NCBI GenBank assembly: GCA_028583415.1
Contig: CM053265.1
Coordinates: 22,824,830-22,888,829, forward strand
DNA: 64,000 nucleotides
Reading direction: 5' to 3'
Origin: Protea cynaroides
Taxonomy: Eukaryota; Streptophyta; Magnoliopsida; Proteales; Proteaceae
Made by a program: the position numbers and the translations under genes. Positions 21,408 through 31,434 of the stretch are shown here, in pieces. Every line of letters begins with the position of its first letter. Positions within the stretch are counted from its first letter, which is position 1. The notes under the pieces are model-generated. The model saw only the letters and a program-made list of their open reading frames with translations. It ran no database searches and was not told where the DNA came from.

Positions 21408-23726
21408 TGTAAGACCCGCACTCCGTGAACCCGGTCTAAACCTTGATTTCATGTCGTAACAGGTCTTCCGATCATCACCGAGCCAGATGGGACGAGCGGA
21501 TGACAAACAGGTACAAAATCGGATCAAAGATGGTCAAATAATCATTATTTTATGTTGACCGGTCGATGGTACCGGTTGACCGGTCAGCTCTGCGCAGCTG
21601 ACTACGGAGATCCAAAAATTGATCTCTGTGGGTTCCACTTTCTTAAACCCTAATACTTGGACCTTCCTAATCCTAATAGGGTTACTAAACTCTAATCCTA
21701 GCCTATATAAACACTCTTAAACCTCCTCAAATCCTTTCCATTATCTCTCACAAACCCTAGAAAAGAGAAGGAGGTTGGAAAGGAGAAGGAGCTAGGAAGA
21801 AGAAGGAGGTGCCGCCATTGCCGTTCGACGACGCTCACTTTACGCCAGTCGACGGTAAGTGTTTTAATCATTCTTATTACTCTATGACTCTAGGATAGAT
21901 CAATACCATGCAAAGTAAGTATTGATCTAAAACCCTAATTGGACATTAAACCCTAAGTTGCCATCAAACCCTATATTCGAGTTCTAGGATGATTATCATC
22001 GAAACTAGACTGGAATGAGTTGGAGATAACTCTAACTCAAAGCTCAGATTTATAATGGATAGGAGAAACCCTGGAAATCCATGGAGAATGATTGACGGTA
22101 GTCGAAAAACCCAAAGTATGGTCTTCCGGAGACATACCGGTCGACTATACCGGTTGCACCCTGTGCGACCGGTATGTTGCCACCGGTACCTTCGGGGGGC
22201 TGGTCTGTGGGGACCGACTGATCATACCGGTCGCCAATTTTCCCCACAGAGCTACGACCGGTATGTTGCGACCGGTCAGCTCTGAAAGGCTGGTTTTGGA
22301 CTTTGTTGGTTTCGGACCAACGTGAAACTCTATGAAACTATTCTAATGAAACCCTAATATTATGTAGGACTTTGTGACTTTCCATTTGGATCTTACGACG
22401 TGGAGCAAGCTAACAAACGAGCGTCAGGTAAGGGAATCTGACCTGAACCCTAATAATTAATGGACAGCAAATCGTTGTTAATAACTTGAATATATATGAT
22501 GTGATGTTTGTGCATATTCACATGCCATCCTTTACTTTCCGTTATTATTATTGTTCATGCATGATAGGATGTGATTGTTAGGCATGTGATTGTTTCCATT
22601 GGTGTGTAGAGTGGGGCATGGAGCCTGGGATCATTCCTCACACTGGTAATTTTTATAGTATTCTATCTTAACATGCTTGGTACGGGTGGGGCATCAAGGG
22701 AAGGTCGTGGTACGGTGGTCTCCGATGTTGATGTTGGCCTGGCCATGGTTATGTGGCACTATGGTCTCCGAAGCCGACGCTGGCTTGTCCACGATGCTTT
22801 AGCTCTATCTCTATGCCGTAGGGAGTCATGTTGGGATAGGGTCTACCTGCGTATTGTTCTATCCTAGTGGGTTAGTTGTGGATAGGGTATTAGGGGAGGT
22901 ACGGGGATGCCTTAGCTCTATCTCTATGCCGTAGACGGCTGTGCTGGGATAGAGCCTACATTGATGATATATAGGATTAGTTAGTTGCGAGCCCAGTTTG
23001 TAAGCCCTGGCCAGTATGGGCTTAGGTACTGGTATGGGTGGAGCATCAGGGGAGGTACGGGGATATCTTAGCTCTATCTCTATTCCATGATGGGTGCATG
23101 TGGGCCAATGGTGGTGTGATTAATGAGGTGCCACACACTCGTGTATAGAGGTGCAGGGGCCACCAAACCTTTCTATAGCACATTGCAAACTTAAACCAGA
23201 CCATAGCATAAAATGATTGTTACTCATGCATAATATGGTGAAACTGTCTGATTGTCTTACTGAGCTAAGTTGTGAGCTCACCTTTTGTGTACACATTATT
23301 TTTAGATGTTGATGTAGGATACACGGTGGATGACTATATGAATGCTCCGGCGTATGGTGATGTTGCTGCTCTGGGTGTACAGGCAGGAGATGACGAGCAT
23401 GACGCTTCATGCGAGTGCCCTTTCTGCGTGTACCTGTGATTGATTTTATTTATTTGTTTCAGTTATTTTTGGTTGACTTTTAAAGAGATGTAATGATATT
23501 ATATTTTATGATTAGATTTGAATAATGGGATATTTTATTTAATTTATCCATAGATACTCAGTTCATTCTATTTATAGACTTTTGCTCTATTATTTATATT
23601 CTGATTGTGGTTATGTGCAATGGTTTGTATGAGTGGACACAGTCTATTCGAGATCCTGGTGTGAACCGTTGGTTCAATGACGGTTCACTCACACCATTCT
23701 GGTTGGTTCAGAATTGGGGTGTGACA
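21408..23726 (+). repeat. 3' LTR of element B (family 1)
   Basis: It begins TGTAAGACCCGC and ends GGGGTGTGACA, 2319 bp, followed by the CTACC duplication. A perfect 9-bp stem (23661-23669 with 23680-23688) and a 6-bp stem (23696-23701 with 23709-23714) lie next to the end. It has fewer copies of the ACCGGT unit in U3 than the 5' LTR. Confidence 0.95.
21740..23439 (+). CDS. LTR mini-gene copy in the 3' LTR of B, predicted open in all three exons
   Basis: Exon 1 ends at 21854 (GACG/GTAAGT), exon 2 is 22368-22427, exon 3 is 23306-23439. The joined reading stays open: ...FDDAHFTPVD, GLCDFPFGSYDVEQ..., DVDVGYTVDDYMNAPAYG, ...SCECPFCVYL. Compared with the 5' LTR copy, exon 2 has GTG where that copy has ATG, so the exon 2 ATG is not the general start. 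The two copies differ at several codons without acquiring a stop. Confidence 0.5.
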
Positions 23727-23731
23727 CTACC
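23727..23731 (+). repeat. Target-site duplication of element B, right copy
   Basis: CTACC, identical to 13901-13905, directly after the terminal TGACA. Confidence 0.97.
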
Positions 23732-25023
23732 CGCACCAAGCATGCTAAGATAGAAACGATACGAAAAGGTGCTAGTGTGAGGAATGATCCCAGATACCAG
23801 GCCCTTCCCATTCCACACACCAACAAAAACAAGCACATGCCTAATAGTCACATCCTAGCATAGCGAGTATGCATGAACAATATAATAACTGAAAGTAAGA
23901 TGACATGCGAGTATGCACAAACACCATTCCATAGAATCATAATTATTAACAATGTTTTATTGTTATTAAGTTATTAGGGTTTAGGTACGATTCCCTTATC
24001 TGACACTTGATTGCTAGCTTGCTCCGCATCACAGAATCCAAATTCGCTATCACAAGGTCCTACATGATGTTAGGGTTGAATTAGAATTTGTTTCTTTGGG
24101 TTTACGTTGGTCGAAAAACCAACTAGGTCAAAAATACTCCTCACAGTGCAGACCGGTCGCATGTACCGGTCGCAGGTACCGGTCGCGGTACTGTGGGGAA
24201 AGGTGCGACCGGTATGGTCGACCGGTCCCCACAGACCGGTCCCTGAGAGGTACCGGTCGCAGTACCGATCACATAGGGTGTGACCGGTATGGTCGATCGG
24301 TATGCCTCCGGAAGACCATAAGCTCGGTTCTCGCCTTCCGTCGGTCACCCATTATTGATTCTAGGGTTTCTCCTATACATTCTAGGTCTGAGCAACGAGT
24401 TAGAGTTGTTTCATGTTCCATTCAAGTCCTAGTTTCGATGATCCTCAACCTAGAACTTGAATCTAGGGTTTATCGACTGTATTAGGGTTTGACGGCAAAT
24501 TCAAAGGTTTAGATCAATACCTCACCTTGCATGGTATTGATCCATTCATGACTAACCTTCTATAACGCTTAACTTAGAGGAAGGTTCAAGCACTTACCGT
24601 TGGTTCGCAAGTAGGGTATTCTTCGTCCAACGGCAACGGTGGCTCCTCTCCCTCCTTCCTTAGCTCTTTCTCCTTCTTCGATCTCTTTCTCCTCTCTAGG
24701 ATTTGTGAGGATCAATGAAAGAGGTTTAAGGAGGTTTAGGAGTCCTTTAATAGACTAAGATTGAGTTTAGGAAGTCCCCTTACGTTAGGAAAGTCCTAGG
24801 GTTTGATATTTGGAAAGTGGAACTTGCAGAGATCCGTTTCCGGATATAAGTAGTCTGCCTGCGCAGACATACCGATCGACCGGTATGAAATATTTATCAT
24901 ACATTAGGGTCGTTTCATACCTGGTTGTCATCTGTTCGTCCCATCTGGCCCGGTGATGATTGGAAGACATGTTACGACATGAATTACAGGTTTAGATCGG
25001 GTTCATGGAGTGCGGGTCTTACA

Positions 25024-25282
25024 ACTCCCCCACCCTTAAAAGAAATTTCGTCCCTAGAATTTGCATATAGGTTTCACAATTCCCCCACCCTTAAAATAAA
25101 TTTCGGCCTCAAAATTTGTTCGTACCTTGTTTGTCGAAAAGGTTAGGGTATTCCTTTCGCATCGTGTTCTCTTCCTCCCAACTGATTTATTCTACATTTT
25201 GGCTTTTCCAATGCACTTTCACATAATGGATATCTTTGCTTCGGAGATGTTGTACCTTTCGGCTTGTGAGCATCATAGGTAT
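25024..25282 (-). pseudogene. pol: Pol C-terminus and polypurine tracts of remnant E
   Basis: On the minus strand the last part of pol is readable: a reading close to VHWKSQNVE, then EYPNLFDKQG near 25145-25125, then the two polypurine tracts near 25090-25075 and 25041-25024. It is truncated at 25282 where a different minus-strand LTR begins. It confirms that the LTR at its left is a 3' LTR. Confidence 0.8.
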
Positions 25283-25740
25283 TGTCACACCCAAATTTTG
25301 GCTGAACCAGAAGTGTGAGTGAACCGTCACTAAACCAATGGTTCACACCAAGATCTCAATAAGACCATGTCCACTCATACAAACCATTGCACATAACCAT
25401 AATCAGAATATAATAAAATACAGTGGAAGTCTTAAATAAAATGAACTGAGTGATATGTTGATAAATTTTAAAAAATATTCCGTTATTCGAATATCAAAAC
25501 ATAATTTAATATCCTTACATCAATTGTATCTCCAATAAAAAATAATTTAAATAAATTAAAACCAATCCTAGAGGTACATGCAGAAAGGGTACTCGCATGA
25601 AGCATCATGCTTGTTCTCTCCTGCTTGCACGTCCAAAGCAGTAACACCTCCGTACGCCGGAGCATTCAGGTAATCCTCTACCGTATTACCTGCATCAACA
25701 TCTAAAAATAATGTATAGATACACAAGGTGAGCTCACAAC
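25283..25740 (-). repeat. Partial minus-strand family 1 LTR (3' 458 bp), left arm of a fold-back
   Basis: Begins TGTCACACCC, the complement of the LTR end, and matches the last ~450 bases of the plus LTR ending at 27266. At about 25740 the homology jumps to the plus strand in the middle of the same LTR. The segment contains a mini-gene last exon (about 25703-25564) reading DVDAGNTVEDYLNAPAYGG and ending with SCEYPFCMYL, where one motif Cys is Tyr. Confidence 0.85.
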
Positions 25741-27266
25741 TCTAACTCAGTGCTCAGACCTAGAATGTGTAGGATAAACCCTAGGATCAATAGGTGGTGA
25801 CCAATGGAAGGCGAGAACCAGATGTATGGTCTTTCGGAGACATACCGATCGACCAAACCGGTCGCACCATATGCGATCGGTACCTCCCAAAGGCTGGTGT
25901 GTGGGGACCGGTCGACCATACCAGTCGCACCTTTCCCCACAATGCCATGATCGGTACTGCGACCGGTATGCTCTGTGGGAGTGTTTTTAACCCAGTTGGT
26001 TTTTTGACCAACGTAAACCCTAAGAAAAACTATTCTAACTCAACCCTAATATTGTGTAGGACCTTGTGATAGCAAGTTTGGACCTTGTGATGCGGAGCAA
26101 GCTATCAATCAAGCGTCAAGTAAGGGAATCGAACCGAAACCCTAATAATTTAATAACAGTAAAACGTTGTTAATAATTATGATTCTATGGAATGGTGTTT
26201 GTGCATACTAGCATGTCATCTTTACTTTCAGTTATTATATTGTTCATGCATATTCGCTATGCTAGGATGTGACTGTTAGGCATGTGATTATTTTCATTGG
26301 TGTGTGGAATGGGAAGGGCCTGAGGTCTGGGATCATTCCTCACATTAACACCTTTTCCTATCGTTCTGTCTTAGCATGCTTGATGTGGGTAGGGTATCAG
26401 GGGAAGTGGCACTGTGGTCTCCGACCTGGCCACTAGACTCTAGCTCTATCTCTATGCCGTAGAGAGCTGTGCTGGGATAGGGCCTACTGTGATGACATAT
26501 AGGATTGATTAGTTGTGAGCCCAGTTTGCAAGCCCTCGCTAAGAGGGGCTTATGTGTTGGTATGGATAGGGTACCAGGAGAAGTGTTGGCGGTGTTTGAT
26601 CCAAATGCTTTAGCTCTATCTCTATTCCATGGTGGGTGCATGTGGGACGACAGTGGTATTTGATCCATTGGGTGGCTTCACACACTCGTGTATAGAGGTG
26701 CGATGGCCGCTAATCCTTTCTATAGCACATTACAAATTTCAAACCAGACCATGATGTGAATGTTACTCATGCATATGTTTGTTGCATTGTCTGATTGTCT
26801 TACTGAGCTAAGTTGTGAGCTCACCCTTGTGTATACACTATTTTTAGATGTTGATGCAGGTTATACGGTGGAGGATTACCTGAATGCTCCGACGTATGGA
26901 GGTGTTGCTACTTTGGACGTGCAAGCAGGGGAGGACAAGCATGACGCTTCATGCGAGTGCCCTTTCTGCGTGTACCTCTAGGATTGGTTTTAATTTATTT
27001 AAATTATTTTTGGTTGGAGTTATAATTGATATAAGGATATTAAATTATGTTTTGGTATTCGAATAACGGAATATTTTATTATATTTAGCAATTGATCACT
27101 CAGTTCATTTTATTTAAGACTTGTGCTGTATTTTATTATATTCTGATTATGGTTATGTGCAATGGTTTGTACGAGTGGACACGGTCTTATTGAGATCCTG
27201 GTGTGAACCGTTGGTTCAGTGACGGTTCACTCACATTTCTGGTTCAACTAGAATTGGGGTGTGATA
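25741..27266 (+). repeat. 5'-truncated LTR of element C (family 1), right arm of the fold-back
   Basis: Sequence from the first intron of the LTR to its end (GGGGTGTGATA), lacking U3, TATA box and exon 1. The motif cluster is present at about 25845-25975. Exon 2 of the mini-gene lies at about 26060-26119. It is followed by a primer site and family 1 leader, so it served as the 5' LTR of C before truncation. Confidence 0.88.
26848..26981 (+). CDS. LTR mini-gene last exon in element C
   Basis: After TTTTTAG the frame reads DVDAGYTVEDYLNAPTYGG...EDKHDASCECPFCVYL and a TAG at 26979-26981. Leu replaces the Met of MNAP, so an internal start at that codon is impossible here. The frame is also open upstream to 26760, through the intron. 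Exon 2 reads GPCDSKFGPCDAEQ... and remains in phase. Exon 1 is missing because the LTR is truncated. Confidence 0.55.
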
Positions 27267-27645
27267 ATTTGGTATAAGAGCTCTTAGGCTCTGTCCAACA
27301 GATCATATTGCACTTAACTGAGTCGATGAACTGAGATAGAAAGAATATAAAAGTCTTAATAAGAACACACTCTAAGCACCTATTTGATGCCCGAGACTAA
27401 ATACGAAAGAGCATAATATACTATACTAAAGGTGGAATTAATAAATAGACATGCTCTAGTGAGAAAACCATAGTGACAAGCAGATTGATCATAATTTTCT
27501 ATAACAAGTAAGAAGAAAAATTATATAATCATAAAAACATCCAAAGAGTGATAAGTTAATGGTGCCACAGGGTACAGTCCACAAGCTCGACAGTTACCCT
27601 GTTATATAAAAACCATGCTAAGAGAGAGAGAAAATAAGAAGTCTA

Positions 27646-28876
27646 TCATGGGGATGTGGGCATAAGAGGAATAGGGTTAGTGATGTCATAGTCACGCTCA
27701 TAAGCCACCCTAAGCCATTGTACCTGCTCCTGCATGACTCTGAGGCTACGAGCAAGGCGCCCTAAGTCACGACTCATCTCATGCTGGGCATCTCGGATCT
27801 CCGTAAACATACCCATTACGGTATCGAGAGGAGGCTGGGATGGTCCTGCTACAGGTATGGGCTGTGGTGTCGGTGCTGGAACGTCCTCCATCTGATCATC
27901 ATCATCATCACCATCATCCCCTGCCTCTTCTGCATGAGCCGCATTGGCTGCTACTGCTGCTGCTGCCGCGGCTGCTACCCTCCTGAGCGGACGAGGACGA
28001 GCCTCTAACTCCTCGTCATTGATCGGCAGGTTGTCCATCCTTATCCGGAGAATGGCATCCCAGTCAATGTCAAAGGTCATGGTGTCCTCAACCGCAATCT
28101 CACCCCTCATGTCCACCCGTAAGCGCTGCAGAAGAGTAGTGATAAGTCGGCCATAGGGAAGGTTACTGGTCTGATCGGGCAGAGTAGCCTGATGCATGGT
28201 CCTAATAATGATGTAGGGGAGACAGACCTACTCCCCAGTGCAGACGCAATAGGTTCAAGTACTGAGTGAGCTGAGACAACTCACTATAGTGGCCGCTCTG
28301 AGGAACAATATTATGCTGGATGATGTGGTAGTATACCCGAGGCACAGGTCTCAAGCTAGCAGCTTTCATGGGTGCTCCTGGGTTAAGGATCTGCTCTGAA
28401 ATCTCCTAGCGCAGATCATCAGTGAGAAAGCCCTTCATCTTAGGGACGCAGTAGACCAAGTCACCATCATTTGGAATCCCCAGAAGATCGGCAAGCTGGT
28501 GAGTGTCGAAAGATATAGGGACACCCTTGATGAAACTAGTAAGGCGGAGTTCCCTGCCTCGGTTAAAGTCATTGACATTTCCCTCTATCTCCAGGTTCAC
28601 ATAGAAGTGTTTAACGAGGTTGGGACGGGTAGTCACCGTGTATGTAATGACGAACAACCACCCAAGTCTACCAAAAGCTGCTTCAACATCAAACCGCTGC
28701 AGCTGTTCTAGGTTCACCCGTCGCCCCGACTAAATATTCTTCTCTTCAAACCAGGGAAAGCGGGCTTGTGCCACCTCAGAACGAAACCACCGCTCATCGA
28801 GCTGTGGAACCGACGGATGTGGGCGGTTCATGCCAAGACCAAAGGCATGTTTATCAGCACCTCTGTGTTGAGACAT
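27646..28876 (-). pseudogene. Antisense PTPD-like gene in the leader of element C
   Basis: On the strand opposite to gag, a gene starts at ATG 28876-28874 (MSQHRGADKHAFGLGMNR). It continues with FYVNLEIEGNV, FIKGVPISFDTHQLADLLGIP (about 28640-28480), then a conserved IIQHN...PQSGHY...LSQLTQ block (about 28330-28260), LPYGRLITTLLQRLRVDM, an Ala run, an Asp-rich tract, a Pro-rich linker and a C-terminal helix ending WLRVAYERDYDI. The FY-x-NL and FD...LLG-x-P patterns match what I know as the 'putative plant transposon protein' domain. In-frame stops (for example near 28730 and 28405) and a frameshift near 28200 break this copy. A 5'-UTR intron is predicted at 29310-28883. Function unknown; a regulatory role is inference. 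Confidence 0.75.
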
Positions 28877-29311
28877 TTTGAACTACAAAACAAAGACAAA
28901 ATAATGGGAATTGGTTAGAATTTCAGAAATTTCGGCAGCATAACAACAGTAATGGAAGCAAAAGCCTCGAACTCACCCAAAATCTGGGGAGGATGACTTA
29001 CGTAACCCTCTAACACCACATGGAAACCAAGCATCCATCAAACAATCAAGGAATTTATAAATTACAAGAAAAATTCGATTTTACCAAAAACCTAGGTAAA
29101 AAACCTAAAAATTTAATTTTTTAGAGAAACTATACTGTGGAACCTCAAATAGATTGAGGGCTTTTGCTCATAGAGGTCCCTAAACCCTTTCTAAGCCGAA
29201 GGAAAAGAGTTCCTACGGTTAGAATCTTCTAAACTAAGAAAAACCTAGTTTTTGGGCATAAAACCATGAAGAAACGATGTAAAAAGGAAGAATGGAAGGA
29301 AGGAACTTACT

Positions 29312-29720
29312 TGGAGGCGATGTTCAAGGTTTTGATCGGAAGGAAATAGCTTCTAAGACCACCGGTCGGACTGTAGCAACTCAGCAAGCCAGAGAGGGAT
29401 CGGCACCGGAGAGGAAGAAGAAAGGAAAAGTGAGAAAAATCTCACTTTTCCAGATTTTAAAGGGTATTCTGGGCATACCGGTCGACGGTTTTGCCCATAC
29501 CGGTTGACTAGTACCCCCTGGGTATATCGACCGGTACCTCTCGGTCAGAGAAAATTTTTCACCGGTCAACTATACCGGTCGCTCCATTTCCTACAGGGTT
29601 GCGATCGGTACATCGATCGGTACCCCTCGGGAACTCCGAGAGGTTTGTCCGCCTAGATATACCAGTTACACTACCATATACAGTGCCGTGACCGGTATGT
29701 TGCGACCGGACAACTATTTG
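29312..29720. promoter_or_regulatory. Divergent spacer between antisense gene and gag in C, with ACCGGT/GGTCGAC cluster
   Basis: Many units related to the family 1 LTR motif (ACCGGTCGAC, ACCGGTTGAC, GACCGGTACC, CGATCGGTAC) occur between 29361 and 29710, including the GGTACCCCTCGGGA wording seen in the LTR cluster. The block ACTGTAGCAACTCAG (29370-29384) has a counterpart in element G (52966-52980), where it falls in the antisense 5' UTR. The region precedes both gag (+) and the antisense gene (-). Confidence 0.55.
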
Positions 29721-29888
29721 AAGCCCAAAAAATATTGGGAAAAATTAGAAAAAAAAAATTTCCAATTTAAGTTTTCATTGCAATTTTTCACCTTACACCT
29801 GTTAAAGACTAACACTATTATGACTATTTGATTGTACCTCATGTGTTATGTCTTCTTCTCAGATCCAAGCGGGAAAAACTAATCTGAG

Positions 29889-31190
29889 ATGGTAGGCAGA
29901 AACGGTCGTAGAGGCTCACGAAGGCGTTACCACTCTAGGGTACGCCAAGATGAGGACAACCTGGAAACAGGAACTATTGATGAGCAAAATGTGAACCTAG
30001 AAGGTGGAGAAAGGCAGAGTCCCAGAGCACCAACAAATTTTCCAGGACCTCCTCACACTAACTCTGAGACTATTGTGATGAATCTGGTTTATCAGATGGA
30101 AGCTCAGTAGAAGGTGTTCTTGAACGAGATGCTGAAGATGTTCAGGCCACCAGGATATATCCCTACAGAGGGTACGCCTGAGTCTGGAAGAAATGACACC
30201 ACACTGCCAATGGATGGTAGTACTGGGCCGATGGGCCAAGGATAGAATCTACAACCACCCCACCAATTTTCAATGTCGTCTGCCTATCAAGGGATCTATC
30301 CGTACCCACCACCATGGTATGGAATGAATGCATAGGGGCAGAATGACCTAAGCCAAGCGGTGGATAGGTTCTTGAAACTGAAACCCCCTACTTTCACAAG
30401 GAAACCAGGGAAACCACTGTGGCCTGCATAGTGGGTTGCTGAATTAGAGAAGAACTTCCGTCTGATGACTTGTATGGAGGATGAGAAGGTGCTGTTCACT
30501 ACGCACATGCTCAAGGAAGACGCTAATTCCTGGTGGAATTCTACCCGAACATACTTGGAGATAAAGCACACTCAGATTAATTGGGAAATATTTAAGGGAG
30601 CCTTCTTTGATAAGTACTTTCCGAAGAGCTTCCGTGATCAAATGGAGAAGGAATTCTTGAACTTGCAACAATCCCAGTCGACTGTTGATGCTTACCAGCA
30701 GAGGTATGAAGAGCTGTTTTTCTTTGCTCAGGCAAGCATGCAAGAAGAAGAAATCAAGACCCATAGGTTTAGCATGGGATTGCGAGGAAGTATCCGAGCA
30801 CGTCTTGGTTTTGGAGAAGAAAGTGTACAACGAGGCTGTATAGATTGCTAGGGTAATTGAATCTAGCCAAAGAGACAACTTCTTTGCTCAAAATAGGGGA
30901 TTAAAGAGGCCCGCCACTGAGACTTCAGGTGGAGGGAATACAAGACCATTCCGCCCATACAGGGCTCAGTCTACTGTGGTGCCTGCAAGGAATACTACTG
31001 CACCACCACCGTCACAGTTTGCTGGACAAAACCCAAATGTCAAATGTTTCAACTGTCAGCAATTGGGTCATTATGCAAAGACCTGCACTCTACCTAAGAA
31101 GCAATTTCCACAATAAGGAAAGATATTCGCAGTCACCACTGAGGAGGCAGCCGCGTCACCTAATGTGGTTACTGGTATGATTACATCCCT
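29889..31190 (+). pseudogene. gag: gag of element C
   Basis: ATG at 29889 opens a basic N-terminus (MVGRNGRRGSRRRYHSRVR), then PRAPTNFPGPPHTNSETI and LVYQMEAQ. TAG codons at about 30108, 30244 and 30332 replace Gln codons of element B; a further TAG at 30429-30431 is shared with B. The capsid core is open at 30465-30851 (HMLKEDANSWWNSTRTYLE, FFDKYFPKSFRDQMEKEF, VDAYQQRYEELFFFA). After a frameshift near 30800 the zinc knuckle CFNCQQLGHYAKTC follows (about 31041-31085). TAA near 31115 replaces a Gln codon. This copy shows the ancestral start that B lost. Confidence 0.85.
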
Positions 31191-31434
31191 TACTATTTGG
31201 CTTACTGTTTGTTGTGTGTGGGCATGTAGAACTAAGGGATAATTAACTTTCAGGAACTGTAAATATAGCTGGTGTACCTGCCAGAGTACTCTTTGTCTTT
31301 GGGGCCACACACTCCTTCGTTTCTATTTCTTTTAGGAAGCGAATGGAATTACCTATCAAGTATTTAACCCAAGCTTGATAGTTTGCTCTCTGTTGGGAGT
31401 AGAAGTGGCGTTGAATGAATACTATGGGATCTGA

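Larger units (their letters stand above)
13906..23726 (+). mobile_element. Element B: complete Ty3/gypsy retrotransposon, family 1, lacking the antisense gene
   Basis: Both LTRs (13906-16246 and 21408-23726), primer site, gag, protease, RT, RNase H, integrase and polypurine tract are present, flanked by CTACC duplications. The LTRs differ at several percent of positions by eye, mostly transitions, so the insertion is not very recent. The internal region is about 5.2 kb against 7.3 kb in element G. The difference is the antisense gene and its upstream region, absent here. Gag and pol carry several nonsense codons. Confidence 0.95.
13039..25282 (-). mobile_element. Remnant E: minus-strand family 1 LTR plus pol tail, split by element B
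   Basis: Read on the minus strand, the 3' LTR runs from 25023 (TGTAAGACCC complement) to 23732, is interrupted by element B, and ends 13905-13039 (TGTTACACCCC at the outer edge, a changed TGTCACACCCC). Right of the LTR are the doubled polypurine tract (about 25024-25095) and the last ~190 bases of pol, ending at 25282 where another LTR begins. The left flank ATATC (13034-13038) would be the target copy; the right partner is not seen because the 5' part is lost. Its mini-gene copy (about 13450-13328) is degenerate. Confidence 0.88.
27267..31434 (+). mobile_element. Element C internal region: leader, antisense gene, gag, start of protease
   Basis: A decayed primer site (TGGTATAAGAGC, 27270-27281) follows the LTR. 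The leader matches element B's up to the point where B has its deletion. The antisense gene, a motif-rich spacer and gag follow. Protease begins near 31260 with the catalytic triplet reading VFG instead of DSG, and all similarity stops at about 31434. The rest of its pol is not identified; D's pol further right belongs to a more diverged family. Confidence 0.85.

Noticed and set aside
25141..25346. Frames across the junction of E's pol tail and the next LTR
   Set aside because: They read through a transposon junction and combine unrelated sequence, so they are chance frames.
27944..28156. Plus-strand Ala-rich frame in the leader of C
   Set aside because: It is the reverse reading of the GC-rich Ala/Asp tracts of the antisense gene; the minus-strand reading is the one conserved with element G.
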